Of a stretch of 64,000 nt of DNA, positions 32,808-41,692 are shown in pieces. The position numbers were made by a program, and so were the translations under genes. The DNA comes from an uncultured Bacilli bacterium (GTDB lineage: Bacteria; Bacillota_I; Bacilli_A; RF39; UBA660). The stretch is from the NCBI GenBank assembly GCA_934096985.1, contig CAKONC010000002.1, forward strand, positions 62,001 to 126,000, written 5' to 3'. The notes under the pieces were generated by a model, which saw only the letters and a list, made by a program, of their open reading frames with translations, did not search any database and was not told the origin of the DNA. Numbering within the stretch: the first letter of the stretch is position 1; each line of letters starts with the position of its first letter.

Positions 32808-34130
32808 TTATTTATCAAAAATATTTTTAATATTTTTAAACCCGTAACTATCAAGTCTTTTTAAGCATTTTAAAGTTTTTTTAGTTTTACTAAATTTTCC
32901 TTTTACTTCACCAGTATTTGTAATTCCCTCTTGAACAAAAGTAAATATATCATTAAGTTTTATATCATCATTATCAATATCAATAACCTCTGAAATACAG
33001 CTTACTTTTCTTTTACCATCAGAAAGTCTTTCTATATTTACAACAATATTAATTGCATTATAAATATACTCTCTTACAGCTCTTACTGGTATATCAATGT
33101 TAGCCATTAAAACCATGGTTTCAAGCCTATGAAGTGCATCAATATTGCCATTAGCGTGAAGCGTTGTTAAACTTCCCTCATGACCAGTATTCATTGCTTG
33201 TAACATATCAAAGGCTTCTTTACCTCTTACTTCACCGACAATAATTCTATCAGGTCTCATACGAAGAGAGTTTCTAACTAAATCTCTAATTGTTATTTCT
33301 CCACTTTTTTCATAATTGGTAGTTCTTGTTTCAAGTGAAATTACATGAGGCTGAGAAAGTCTTAATTCTGCAGCATCCTCAATAGTAATAATTCTTTCAT
33401 TTTCTGGAATAAATCCACTTAAAATATTTAAAAGTGTTGTCTTGCCCGAACCAGTACCACCACAAACTAAAATGTTTAACTTAGATTTTACACATGCTTC
33501 TAAAAATGTAGCCATTTCCGCAGTAAGAGAGCCTAAACGAATAAGTTCATCAACATTTGATATTGAGGCTTTAAATTTTCTAATTGTAATAACGGGGCCT
33601 TTTGTTGCAAGTGGTGGAATAACCGCATTTATTCTTGAACCATCACTAAGCCTTGAATCAACCATTGGGCTTGTTGAATCAATTGTTCTTCCCATAGGCT
33701 CAATCAACTTTTGGATAGTTCTAATAATATGTTCATCATTAATAAAAGAAATACTTTCATCTTTAATTAAAGTTCCATCAATTTCAATATAAATTTCACT
33801 CGGAGAATTTACCATTATTTCAGTAATATTTTCATCTTTTAAAAGCTCAGTTAATGGACCATATCCATTTATTTCATTTTCTATTAAATTATATAAATGA
33901 CTTCTTTCTAAATTCGATAAATCAATACCATCAGTAACTTTGTTTATTTCTGTATTAATAAACTCAGTTATATTATTTGTATCTTTAAAATTTGCATCTA
34001 TAATATTTTCTACAATCTTAGTTCGAAGACTATCAAGTAAATTTTTATCTTTAAACACATCATAATCATTTATTATATTATTATCTTTATATGTTTTTTC
34101 ATAATCAAACATTGTTCTTAAATTACTCAT
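32808..34130 (-). CDS. tadA: Tad/CpaF-type secretion ATPase
   Basis: 440 residues from ATG at 34130 (GGAGG site six bases ahead); the longer frame to 34148 lies within the preceding gene. N-domain (LYNLIENEINGYGPLTELLKDENITEIMVN...), Walker A CGGTGSGKTTLLNIL, Asp box TIEDAAELRL, Walker B RPDRIIVGEVRGKEAFDMLQAMNTGHEGSLTTLHANG with the His box. This hexameric ATPase powers pilus extension/retraction or secretion. The start overlaps the end of tadZ by 8 bp. Confidence 0.95.
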   Translation of the reverse strand: MSNLRTMFDYEKTYKDNNIINDYDVFKDKNLLDSLRTKIVENIIDANFKDTNNITEFINTEINKVTDGIDLSNLERSHLYNLIENEINGYGPLTELLKDENITEIMVNSPSEIYIEIDGTLIKDESISFINDEHIIRTIQKLIEPMGRTIDSTSPMVDSRLSDGSRINAVIPPLATKGPVITIRKFKASISNVDELIRLGSLTAEMATFLEACVKSKLNILVCGGTGSGKTTLLNILSGFIPENERIITIEDAAELRLSQPHVISLETRTTNYEKSGEITIRDLVRNSLRMRPDRIIVGEVRGKEAFDMLQAMNTGHEGSLTTLHANGNIDALHRLETMVLMANIDIPVRAVREYIYNAINIVVNIERLSDGKRKVSCISEVIDIDNDDIKLNDIFTFVQEGITNTGEVKGKFSKTKKTLKCLKRLDSYGFKNIKNIFDK

Positions 34131-34884
34131 TACTATCCTCCATATCATTAAATATAGCCATATAAACTTTATTTATTTTAGGATAATTTTTCACAAATTT
34201 TGGTTCAAGAGTAATAATTTTTCCATCATAAATATAATTATCAATATTTTTAATAAAAAATTTACTATCTATATAATAATCAATATTTGCGCCAATCATT
34301 TTTTTCATGTCATACATGCTAAAGTAATTTTTATATAAATTATTACTTTCATTAAGAAGAATTTTATAGTTATTTTTTTCTGCATCATTAAATATTTTTA
34401 TCAAATTATGCATGTTTTTAATATTTGCTAAATCATTATTCATTATAAGAAGAATATTATCCACAATGTCTAAAAGAAATATATTTTTTTCACTTAGTTC
34501 ACTATCAGTATCAATAAAAATATAATCATATTCAAATGAAGCTTTTTCCAAAATATTTTCAATACATGAAGGACTAATTTTAGTTCCTTGTCTAGGATCT
34601 TTTACCGATGCTAAATAATAAATATTATCATTATATTTAGTTACATAACTAGAAATATTTTCAAAACGATTGTTAGAATAATCTTGCATAATGTTATATA
34701 TATTTTCTTTATATGGCTTATTTAAGTATGTACCAATACACCCAAATGATAAATCATAATCTATTATCAAAACTTTTTTGTTTTGCATGGAAAAAATACC
34801 CGCTAAATTAAGGGTTGTTATGCTTTTTCCAGTGCCACCTTTAGCACTAAATATACAAATACTTTTTCCTTTACTTTTTTTCAT
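34123..34884 (-). CDS. tadZ: TadZ/CpaE-type ParA-like ATPase
   Basis: 253 residues. Deviant Walker A KGGTGKS (15-21), VLIIDYDLSFGCIGTYL (switch region) and YIFIDTDSELS (Walker B) place it in the ParA/MinD group. The N-terminal receiver-like domain of larger TadZ proteins is absent. In Tad systems it positions the machinery, usually at a pole. Sits between the pseudopilin genes and tadA. Confidence 0.85.
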   Translation of the reverse strand: MKKSKGKSICIFSAKGGTGKSITTLNLAGIFSMQNKKVLIIDYDLSFGCIGTYLNKPYKENIYNIMQDYSNNRFENISSYVTKYNDNIYYLASVKDPRQGTKISPSCIENILEKASFEYDYIFIDTDSELSEKNIFLLDIVDNILLIMNNDLANIKNMHNLIKIFNDAEKNNYKILLNESNNLYKNYFSMYDMKKMIGANIDYYIDSKFFIKNIDNYIYDGKIITLEPKFVKNYPKINKVYMAIFNDMEDSNE

Positions 34885-34885
34885 A

Positions 34886-35251
34886 CTAGCCTCTTTGGTA
34901 AATCATCTTACCATCTTTTTTAAACCCCATAATATCTACATAAATTGTATAATTTTCTTTGTTAATAATCTTACCCATCAAACTATTAACTTTTTCTTTA
35001 GCTTTAATGCTTATTCCTAAATCATTTGATATATCAATACTTTCCAAAACAATATCATTATCTTTATATAGATTAATTATATCATTTTTATCATTTCTTT
35101 CAAGTGAAGATGCAATTATTGTTTTAGTTACTGAATATAATTTTTGTTTTTGATAAGAAATATAAACAGTTTCTATTAAAACAGAAAATAAAACTAACAT
35201 GACAGGTAAAATAATAATAAATAAAACAAGTGATTGTCCTTTTCTATTCAT
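34886..35251 (-). CDS. TadE/TadF-like pseudopilin without Glu5
   Basis: 121 residues from ATG at 35251 (AAGGG site; overlaps the tadE stop as ATGA). NRKGQSLVLFIIILPVMLVLFSVLIETVYISYQKQKLYSV is a class III prepilin-like N-terminus with one helix, but the residue corresponding to Glu5 is not acidic (QSLVLF). The C-terminal ~75 residues are soluble and beta-rich. Probably a TadF-type minor pseudopilin of this operon. The processing site, if any, is KG/Q. Confidence 0.75.
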   Translation of the reverse strand: MNRKGQSLVLFIIILPVMLVLFSVLIETVYISYQKQKLYSVTKTIIASSLERNDKNDIINLYKDNDIVLESIDISNDLGISIKAKEKVNSLMGKIINKENYTIYVDIMGFKKDGKMIYQRG

Positions 35252-35546
35252 ATAATACCCTTTTCGTAGATACTTCATAATTATTTCCTATAATAACAGA
35301 TAAAATAGGGCTATAAATATCGATATCCCTACTCACCGTATATTCTACCTTATTACCATCAATTTGTTTTTTAGTAAACTTAATATCAGGATTAACATTA
35401 TTATCAAGAATAACATCTTCCATAATACTCTCTAATTTACTTTTTTCACTATAAATTCTTACATAATCAAAAACAGCCAACATTAACATAATAAATATTG
35501 GTAAAATAATAATAAATTCAATTAATGCTTGCCCTTTTCTATTCAT
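35244..35546 (-). CDS. tadE: TadE-like pseudopilin
   Basis: 100 residues. NRKGQALIEFIIILPIFIMLMLAVFDYVRIYSEKSKLESI is a textbook TadE start: KG/Q processing site, Glu5 (QALIEF) and one transmembrane helix. Minor pseudopilin of Tad/Flp pili, cleaved by a TadV/CpaA peptidase that is not seen in the window. No typical Flp major pilin gene is nearby either, so pilin or peptidase must be elsewhere or the system is a reduced exporter. Confidence 0.88.
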   Translation of the reverse strand: MNRKGQALIEFIIILPIFIMLMLAVFDYVRIYSEKSKLESIMEDVILDNNVNPDIKFTKKQIDGNKVEYTVSRDIDIYSPILSVIIGNNYEVSTKRVLYE

Positions 35547-35586
35547 ATCTACCCTACCATAAGTATAAAATATTTTAATTAATTTT

Positions 35587-36261
35587 TCAATTAAAATGCT
35601 TTATAATATCCTTAAGTTTATATGAATTGTTATTTTTTTCAAATATAAAATAATAAATTTGTGTAGTATCATCATTTAAAAATACTATATCTTTCATGGT
35701 AATTAAATTACTTTTTTTATTTGATTTTATATCATCATAGTTGCCATACCAAAATTTTAAATCATGATATGCTGAATCAGTGCAAGTAACACTACTTGTA
35801 TAGTCAAATGTATAATCTTTTTCACCCTCAATAATCAAATTATTAGTTTTTAAATAATCAATAAAATCTTTAAAAGAAAAGTTAAAATTGTAATAATTAA
35901 ATATTTTTTCTAAATTACTTTTTTTAATTTTAAAGTCACTAGTTAAAATTTTATTATTAATTGCATATTTTAAAACTATATTATAAGCATCAATTTCTTT
36001 ATAATCAAAAGTATTTATCAAATAGTTATGTAAAGAATTATTATAGCAAGTTTTATAATCATTAGCATCTGAAATACTAGTTAAAAGGTCAGTAATGTCT
36101 TCATCCCTAACTCTTGCAAGTTTTTTTTCCACCCTATTTTTAGGTTTCAAATTATCTTTATATTTTTTTATTAAAAAACTTCCTAAATTAATCATTAGAA
36201 TAATTGATATTATTACTAAAATTATATATGTAACTTTCTTATTTTCCTTTAAACTTCTCAT
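35587..36261 (-). CDS. Membrane-anchored protein preceding the Tad genes, function unknown
   Basis: 224 residues. N-terminal Lys-rich segment and one helix (VTYIILVIISIILMINLGSFLI), then about 190 extracellular residues rich in Tyr, Asn and Asp; two Cys (YKTCYNN, SVTCTDS) could pair. It lies between the sigE terminator and tadE, 40 bp from tadE, so it is probably the first Tad-operon gene and perhaps a pilus accessory protein. No ribosome site is evident before the ATG. No family recognised. Confidence 0.7.
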   Translation of the reverse strand: MRSLKENKKVTYIILVIISIILMINLGSFLIKKYKDNLKPKNRVEKKLARVRDEDITDLLTSISDANDYKTCYNNSLHNYLINTFDYKEIDAYNIVLKYAINNKILTSDFKIKKSNLEKIFNYYNFNFSFKDFIDYLKTNNLIIEGEKDYTFDYTSSVTCTDSAYHDLKFWYGNYDDIKSNKKSNLITMKDIVFLNDDTTQIYYFIFEKNNNSYKLKDIIKHFN

Positions 36262-36300
36262 AAAAAAATAATAGCATAATTATCATTTATATACAATAAA

Positions 36301-36320
36301 AAAGTGCCCGAAAGCACTTT
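36301..36320 (-). terminator. Terminator of sigE
   Basis: AAAGTGC, CCGAAA loop, GCACTTT and a long T-run on the minus strand; separates the sporulation genes from the Tad operon and overlaps the sigE stop. Confidence 0.88.
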
Positions 36321-36999
36321 AACTAATAACAGACTGCAAATTATTTATAACTTTTTTTTCAATACGTGAAATATAACTTTGTGAAATACCAAGCATTACA
36401 GCCACCTCTTTTTGAGTATATTCTCTTGTGTTATTTAATCCGTACCTAAGAGTCATAATTTGTTTATCTCTTTGAGAAAGATTTTCAATTTCTCTATTTA
36501 AAAATTCTTTATTAACTTTTTTTTCAAATTCTTTATCTACTAAATCATTTTCAGTTCCAAGTACATCAGATAGTTTAAGTTCATTTCCTTCCGCATCATA
36601 ATTTAAAGTATCATCTAAAGAAACTTCTTGCTTACTTTTTTTATTTTTACGAATATACATAAGAATTTCATTTGATATACATCTTGAGGCATACGTAGCA
36701 AGTTTAATATTTTTATCTATTTTATAGGTATTAATTCCCTTAATTAAACCAATTGAACCAATTGAAACAAGATCTTCGATATCATAACCAGTACTTTCAT
36801 ATTTTTTAGCAAGAAAAACCACTAGTCTTAAATTATGCTCGATTAATTTGTTTTTTGCAGTTTCATCTCCAGATTTGGCTCTTACTAAATAATCAAGTTC
36901 TTCTCTTTTATCAAGTGGTGGTGGAAGTTTGTCAGTTGCTCCCACAAAAAAGACTTCCTGATATTTTAATTTTAATTTTTGTAATAATTTTTTAAACAT
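36319..36999 (-). CDS. sigE: Sporulation sigma factor SigE (pro-form)
   Basis: 226 residues. The mother-cell sigma factor pattern is clear: LPPPL near the N-terminus, NLRLVVFLAKKYESTGYDIEDLVSIGSIGLIKGINTYKIDKNIKLATYASRCISNEILMYIR (region 2), LSDVLGTEND, and region 4 YTQKEVAVMLGISQSYISRIEKK. Before LPPPL is QEVFFVGATDK, corresponding to the pro-SigE cleavage site (EVYYIGGSEA in Bacillus), but only about 17 residues precede it, so the pro-sequence is about ten residues shorter. Directly downstream of spoIIGA (8-bp overlap of the frames) as in Bacillus. Ribosome site AAAGGAGG. sigG, usually next, is absent. Confidence 0.95.
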   Translation of the reverse strand: MFKKLLQKLKLKYQEVFFVGATDKLPPPLDKREELDYLVRAKSGDETAKNKLIEHNLRLVVFLAKKYESTGYDIEDLVSIGSIGLIKGINTYKIDKNIKLATYASRCISNEILMYIRKNKKSKQEVSLDDTLNYDAEGNELKLSDVLGTENDLVDKEFEKKVNKEFLNREIENLSQRDKQIMTLRYGLNNTREYTQKEVAVMLGISQSYISRIEKKVINNLQSVIS

Positions 37000-37783
37000 A
37001 ATTATCCTCCTTTAATTTTTTATTTAATATAGCATCGACTCCATCTGTAAAATTAATTTTACTCTCTCCTATTAAATAATTATATATTTTTTTATTATTT
37101 AAAATAATGTAACTTGGTTTAAAGCATTTTATAATACTACTTTCACCTATTGTCTTATATGGTACATACATTGGTGAACGAATATTATATATTTTTTTTA
37201 GTAAATTTCCATTTACTATAATTACGCCTTTTAATGTAATTGGATCAACAAGGTTATTTCCATTATCATATAAACTTATACACTCTATCTTAAAATTATC
37301 AAAAACAATGGTTAATTTATAATAATCATTATATGTATTTTTTAATTTCTTATTACTTAAATAGTAAAGAAAAAGAATAATCGGAGATATTATAATTAAA
37401 AATAAATAATTTATACTTAATCCCTTATTAACAAATATCATTCCTACTTGTTTATAAGCAAACTCAATATTTAGCAAATATAAAAAGCCCGCTAAAATGA
37501 TGCTTGTTAAATATAAATAAAAAATATTACTTAAAGTATATCTAATACTTATATATCTAAATGCTATTATGCACATAAGATAACTAATAAACACTTTTAA
37601 TAAAAATAAAATAATACTATTGATTTTCAAAAACAATAAAAATATACTTAATGCACCAACCATTGCAGATAAAATGCATCTATATAGTTTAACTTTTCTT
37701 TTTAGAGTCAATGATACTGTTAAAAGAATTAAAAAATCATATGCAAAATTAAGCAATAAAACAAGGTCTAAATATATAACCAT
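36992..37783 (-). CDS. spoIIGA: SpoIIGA, membrane aspartic protease that activates pro-SigE
   Basis: 263 residues from ATG at 37783 (MVIYLDLVLLLNFAYDF, the family's usual start, with a GGTGAT site); the longer frame has 16 extra residues. Five hydrophobic helices in the first ~150 residues, then a cytosolic domain with SLYDNGNNLVDPITLKGVIIV, whose D-(N/S)-G is the catalytic Asp motif of SpoIIGA. In sporulating cells it cleaves pro-SigE in the mother cell when signalled by SpoIIR from the forespore. Its presence beside sigE argues that sporulation, or part of the programme, is kept. Length about 46 residues under the Bacillus protein. Confidence 0.92.
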   Translation of the reverse strand: MVIYLDLVLLLNFAYDFLILLTVSLTLKRKVKLYRCILSAMVGALSIFLLFLKINSIILFLLKVFISYLMCIIAFRYISIRYTLSNIFYLYLTSIILAGFLYLLNIEFAYKQVGMIFVNKGLSINYLFLIIISPIILFLYYLSNKKLKNTYNDYYKLTIVFDNFKIECISLYDNGNNLVDPITLKGVIIVNGNLLKKIYNIRSPMYVPYKTIGESSIIKCFKPSYIILNNKKIYNYLIGESKINFTDGVDAILNKKLKEDNYV

Positions 37784-37835
37784 AGTATCACCAAAAATAT
37801 TATATAAATATATTTTTGTAAAAAATGTCAAAAAA

Positions 37836-37857
37836 AAGAACTAAATTAATAGTTCTT
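37836..37857 (-). terminator. Terminator of ftsZ
   Basis: AAGAACTA, AATTAA, TAGTTCTT with a T-run on the minus strand, overlapping the ftsZ stop; insulates the sporulation pair. Confidence 0.75.
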
Positions 37858-38908
37858 AATCTTGGCTTCTTAGAAATGGAGGAATTTCATAGTCATTGTC
37901 TAATATCTCTGGGGTTTTTCTTTTTGGTAATTCTCCTTCGAATAATGTTTCATTACTTACGTCTTCATCAAATCCAGTAGCAATTACAGTAACAATAACT
38001 TCATCTTGAAGATTTTCATTTTTAATAGCACCGAAGATAATATTTACATCATTATTGGCAGCTTCTCTAACAGTTTCAACTGCATCTTCGATTTCAAATA
38101 ATGTAAGGTTATTTCCACCAGTTACATTTACAATAGCATTTCTTGCTCCATCAATAGTTTCTTCAAGAAGTGAATTTGATACAGCTTGTTTTGCAGCTTC
38201 AATAGCTCTATTTTCACCAGCAGCACAACCAATACCGATAATTGCCGTACCACTTTTTTCCATAACTGTTTTAACATCAGCAAAATCTAGGTTAATTACT
38301 CCAGTAACAGCTATAAGGTCAGAAATTGATTGTACGCCTCTATGAAGTACATTATCTACTTCTTTAAATGCATCATCAAATGAAGTTGTTTTATCAATTA
38401 TATCTCTTAATCTATCGTTTGGAATAACAATTAATGTATCAACATGTTTTTTCAAATCATCTAAACCAAGTAAAGCATTTTCCATTCTTCTTTTACCTTC
38501 GAATTTAAATGGTTTTGTAACTATACCTACTGTAAGTGATCCAAGTTCTTGAGCAATTTCTGCAATAATTGGAGCAGCACCAGTTCCTGTGCCACCACCC
38601 ATGCCACATGCAACAAAAACCATGTCAGCACCAGTTAAGGCTTCCTCTAATTCACTTTTACTTTCCAAAGCTGCAGCTCTTCCAACTTCTGGATTAGCAC
38701 CAGCACCACGTCCACCTGTTATATTCTTTCCAATTTGAATCTTGTTTGGGCACAAAGAAGCATTAAGCACCTGAAGGTCAGTATTAACTACATAAAATTC
38801 AACGCTTTGTACTCCTTCTTCAATCATTCTGTTGACTGCATTACAGCCACCGCCACCAACACCAACTACTTTTATTTTGGCAACTTGATCCATTACTAAA
38901 TTTGACAT
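37856..38908 (-). CDS. ftsZ: Cell division GTPase FtsZ
   Basis: 350 residues. VVGVGGGGCNAVNRM (nucleotide-binding loop), CGMGGGTGTGAAPIIA (tubulin signature, GGGTGTG), NLDFADVKTVM (T7-like loop region). A very short linker is followed by EIPPFLRSQD, the C-terminal peptide that binds FtsA. Forms the Z-ring at midcell and, in sporulation, the polar septum. 11 bp after ftsA, good AAGGAGG site. Confidence 0.99.
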   Translation of the reverse strand: MSNLVMDQVAKIKVVGVGGGGCNAVNRMIEEGVQSVEFYVVNTDLQVLNASLCPNKIQIGKNITGGRGAGANPEVGRAAALESKSELEEALTGADMVFVACGMGGGTGTGAAPIIAEIAQELGSLTVGIVTKPFKFEGKRRMENALLGLDDLKKHVDTLIVIPNDRLRDIIDKTTSFDDAFKEVDNVLHRGVQSISDLIAVTGVINLDFADVKTVMEKSGTAIIGIGCAAGENRAIEAAKQAVSNSLLEETIDGARNAIVNVTGGNNLTLFEIEDAVETVREAANNDVNIIFGAIKNENLQDEVIVTVIATGFDEDVSNETLFEGELPKRKTPEILDNDYEIPPFLRSQD

Positions 38909-38919
38909 CTACATCCTCC

Positions 38920-40164
38920 TTAATTATCAAAAAAATACCCGTATATTTTGCCAAGAAGTGAATTTTCGGATATGTTTACTTTTTTACCTATTCCCCCGAG
39001 TTCTTCTTGTTCATCTAAACTAAATATAGAATATTCAGCATTTCTTAATTTCAATCTACTATTATAATATTTAATCATACCAACGCATGTTGAGTATTTA
39101 TTATGCCTTGCACCAATTTCCTTAACTTGCATATATGTTGCTAAGTCTTTAAAATTATCATCAATAAAATGGTCAAAATAAGGCAAAGCAGTTATTCCCC
39201 CTGTGATTATTATATAACTAATTTCTTTTTTTGTTAAGAGGTTAATTTGCTTTTTAATAAGACCTGATAATTCTTTTAATCTTGAAATAATTACTGCGCT
39301 TACATCATATTCACTAATCGTTCTATCATCACCATTAATATCTTTAATAACAACGTTTTCATTAGGCCTTGCCATATGAATATCACAAACACCTAAATTT
39401 TCTTTTAAAAATAATGCATCAGCCTTTGATGTTTTAAAAACATATGCTATATCTTTTTCAATCGATGATGATGCAATGTCAATTATTTCTGAAGAAGTAA
39501 GAATTCCTTTATTGATTATTGATACGGTGGTGTTACTATAACCAATATTTACTACAGCACCAACTTCTTTTGCCATTTCTGGAGTTTTAAATTCATAATA
39601 ATCTGCAAGAGGTGAAACGCATATGTCAAATGCTTTTATTCCGATTTTCTCCAAACATTTTATAATATTATCAGAATTATTTTTAGGAACTAAAACTGCT
39701 ACTACATTAACAGTTAGTTTATTTGCAATCACTTTAAGTGGATTTGCTAAAACCTCATCATCATTTATTATAAATTTCGTTGGTAAAATAGAAACAAGTT
39801 CTTTGTTATCACCAACTTTTTTATAAACACTTTTTTGCATTGCCTTGATTATATCATCGTTGGTTATTATTTTATCTTCATTAGTAATTGTTACACTACC
39901 ACTTGAAATAAAACATTCAAGATTATCACTAGGAACATTTACTAACACTTTTTTTATAGGTAGGCCAATAATTTTCTCAGCTTTTTCAAAAGTTTCCTTC
40001 AAAGCATAAAAAGCGCTATCAGGATTGACAATATATCCTTGTTTTACTCCTTGAGAGGGACTTTCAACACATGCTAAAATATTAACTTTGTTTTTTTGAA
40101 TTTCTCCAACTACAAGTTTAATAAAACTAGAACCAATATCCAAACTAGCAATAATCTTTCTCAT
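38920..40164 (-). CDS. ftsA: Cell division protein FtsA
   Basis: 414 residues from ATG at 40164 (GGTGGGAG site); the longer frame starts at a GTG within that site. Actin-fold nucleotide motifs: IIASLDIGSSFIKLVVGE (phosphate 1), GAVVNIGYSNTTVSII (phosphate 2), YIIITGGITALPYFD (adenosine). The 1C subdomain is inserted at about 85-165. The C-terminus (SLLGKIYGYFFDN) is a short amphipathic helix that tethers FtsZ filaments to the membrane. First gene of ftsA-ftsZ. Confidence 0.97.
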   Translation of the reverse strand: MRKIIASLDIGSSFIKLVVGEIQKNKVNILACVESPSQGVKQGYIVNPDSAFYALKETFEKAEKIIGLPIKKVLVNVPSDNLECFISSGSVTITNEDKIITNDDIIKAMQKSVYKKVGDNKELVSILPTKFIINDDEVLANPLKVIANKLTVNVVAVLVPKNNSDNIIKCLEKIGIKAFDICVSPLADYYEFKTPEMAKEVGAVVNIGYSNTTVSIINKGILTSSEIIDIASSSIEKDIAYVFKTSKADALFLKENLGVCDIHMARPNENVVIKDINGDDRTISEYDVSAVIISRLKELSGLIKKQINLLTKKEISYIIITGGITALPYFDHFIDDNFKDLATYMQVKEIGARHNKYSTCVGMIKYYNSRLKLRNAEYSIFSLDEQEELGGIGKKVNISENSLLGKIYGYFFDN

Positions 40165-40272
40165 TTCTCCCACCTATTTTTTATAAGTTAATTATACCTT
40201 AGATAATTATTCTTTACAAGCATATTTGACTTAAAAAAAATATATATTATAATAGAAAGACAAAGGAAAATT

Positions 40273-41661
40273 ATGAATAAAACAATAAAAAGTATTGATG
40301 AGTTTTTAAATAGACTAGTAAAAAATCAAAATAATACTTCCATATCAGAATTTAAAAATATATATTCAAACAAAGATTATTTTGTTTTACTAAGTGATGT
40401 TACTTTACTACTTGCAGATTTTCCAGATGAAAATCTAGAGTTTTATAAAAAAATTATTTTTGAATCTAGTAAAATTAAAAGTACTTTGTTAAGTTTTGTT
40501 ATGGGTCAAAAAATGACTCCAAGCATGGTAGTAAAATATGGTAGTAAAAATATTAATGATACTTTATATATAGGAAAAAGTGATGAAATAAATGATATTG
40601 ATGTCACTAAAGATACACTATATGACCTAGCATCAACTTCAAAAATGTTTACTGCAGTAGCAGTTTTAAAGTTATGTGAATATGGACTTATTAACCTTGA
40701 GGATGACATTACTAAATATGAGCCTAGATTTATTGGCCTTAAAGGAATTACTATTTTAGACCTTCTTTCATTTAGAGTTCCAGTTAAAACAAAAGAAAGA
40801 ATTGATGCTCAAAAAAGTGTAGCAGATGCTCAAAATGTACTTTTTACATTAGAAAAAGATGAAAATCATGACCCTAGTTTTTTATATACCGATATGGGAT
40901 GTCTTGCTTTAAAATACGTTGTTGAAAATGTATCACAAATGACTTTTGACGAATTTTTAAATGAAGAAATATTTAATAAATTTGGGATGACTCATACATG
41001 TTTAAATCCCACAAATGCATATGATATTGCAAGTGAAAATTATGGCATGAAAGTAAATCAAAATGGAATTATTACTTTAGATAAAAATATTTTAGCTGGT
41101 ACTGTTCATGATCCAAAAACAATTGCATTAGGTCATAAAATTGGTAATGCTCCAGGACATGCTGGATATTTTTCAAGTGCTGATGATATGTTTTCATTTG
41201 CACAAAATTTAGCAGAAGAAAACATAATTAATAGAGAAAGTCTTGATTTATTAACTACTCCACTTGTGGGGAATGATAATGCATATTATTTTGGGCTTTT
41301 AAATTATTATAAACAAAGAAATAAAAATTATATTAAAGTGCAAGATTTTCTGTCAGGAAAATCAAGCTTATCTCCAGGTTTTTCAGGAACCTGTTTATGT
41401 GTTGATACATTAAATAATATCTATGGTTTTATTGGAGCAAATAGACTTCATAATAGAATTTACCAATTACCACAAAGATATAGAAATGATATAGTTCCTA
41501 TTTATGATGCTAGAATGTATCAAGGAAAATTTGTAAATTTTGATTACACAATAAAATGCTGTGATGTTATGAAAAAAATTATGGAACTTTCATTAAAATA
41601 TGCTTTTTTAGAATATTTATTCGAGCCTAAAAAGGAAATTAAATTAGTTAAAAAAATATAA
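40273..41661 (+). CDS. Beta-lactamase-fold serine hydrolase (class C/PBP family)
   Basis: 462 residues on the plus strand, divergent from ftsA. STSKMFTAVAVLKLCEYGLINLEDDITKYEP carries the SxxK motif (Ser121, Lys124), and LYTDMGCLALKYVVE is the YxN-type motif (Tyr-Thr-Asp); the region GHAGYFSSADDMFSFAQNLA is also typical. No signal peptide or anchor, so unlike most relatives it seems cytoplasmic. An N-terminal helical ~75 residues precede the fold. Likely an esterase or peptidase; resistance is not implied. Promoter-like AT-rich space and AAGGAAA ribosome site. Confidence 0.9.
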   Translation: MNKTIKSIDEFLNRLVKNQNNTSISEFKNIYSNKDYFVLLSDVTLLLADFPDENLEFYKKIIFESSKIKSTLLSFVMGQKMTPSMVVKYGSKNINDTLYIGKSDEINDIDVTKDTLYDLASTSKMFTAVAVLKLCEYGLINLEDDITKYEPRFIGLKGITILDLLSFRVPVKTKERIDAQKSVADAQNVLFTLEKDENHDPSFLYTDMGCLALKYVVENVSQMTFDEFLNEEIFNKFGMTHTCLNPTNAYDIASENYGMKVNQNGIITLDKNILAGTVHDPKTIALGHKIGNAPGHAGYFSSADDMFSFAQNLAEENIINRESLDLLTTPLVGNDNAYYFGLLNYYKQRNKNYIKVQDFLSGKSSLSPGFSGTCLCVDTLNNIYGFIGANRLHNRIYQLPQRYRNDIVPIYDARMYQGKFVNFDYTIKCCDVMKKIMELSLKYAFLEYLFEPKKEIKLVKKI

Positions 41662-41692
41662 AAAAAATAACGCTTTTATGCATTATTTTTTT
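41661..41692. terminator. Bidirectional terminator between convergent genes
   Basis: AAAAAAATAACGC / GCATTATTTTTTT with a short loop, between the serine hydrolase and rplT. Confidence 0.75.
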
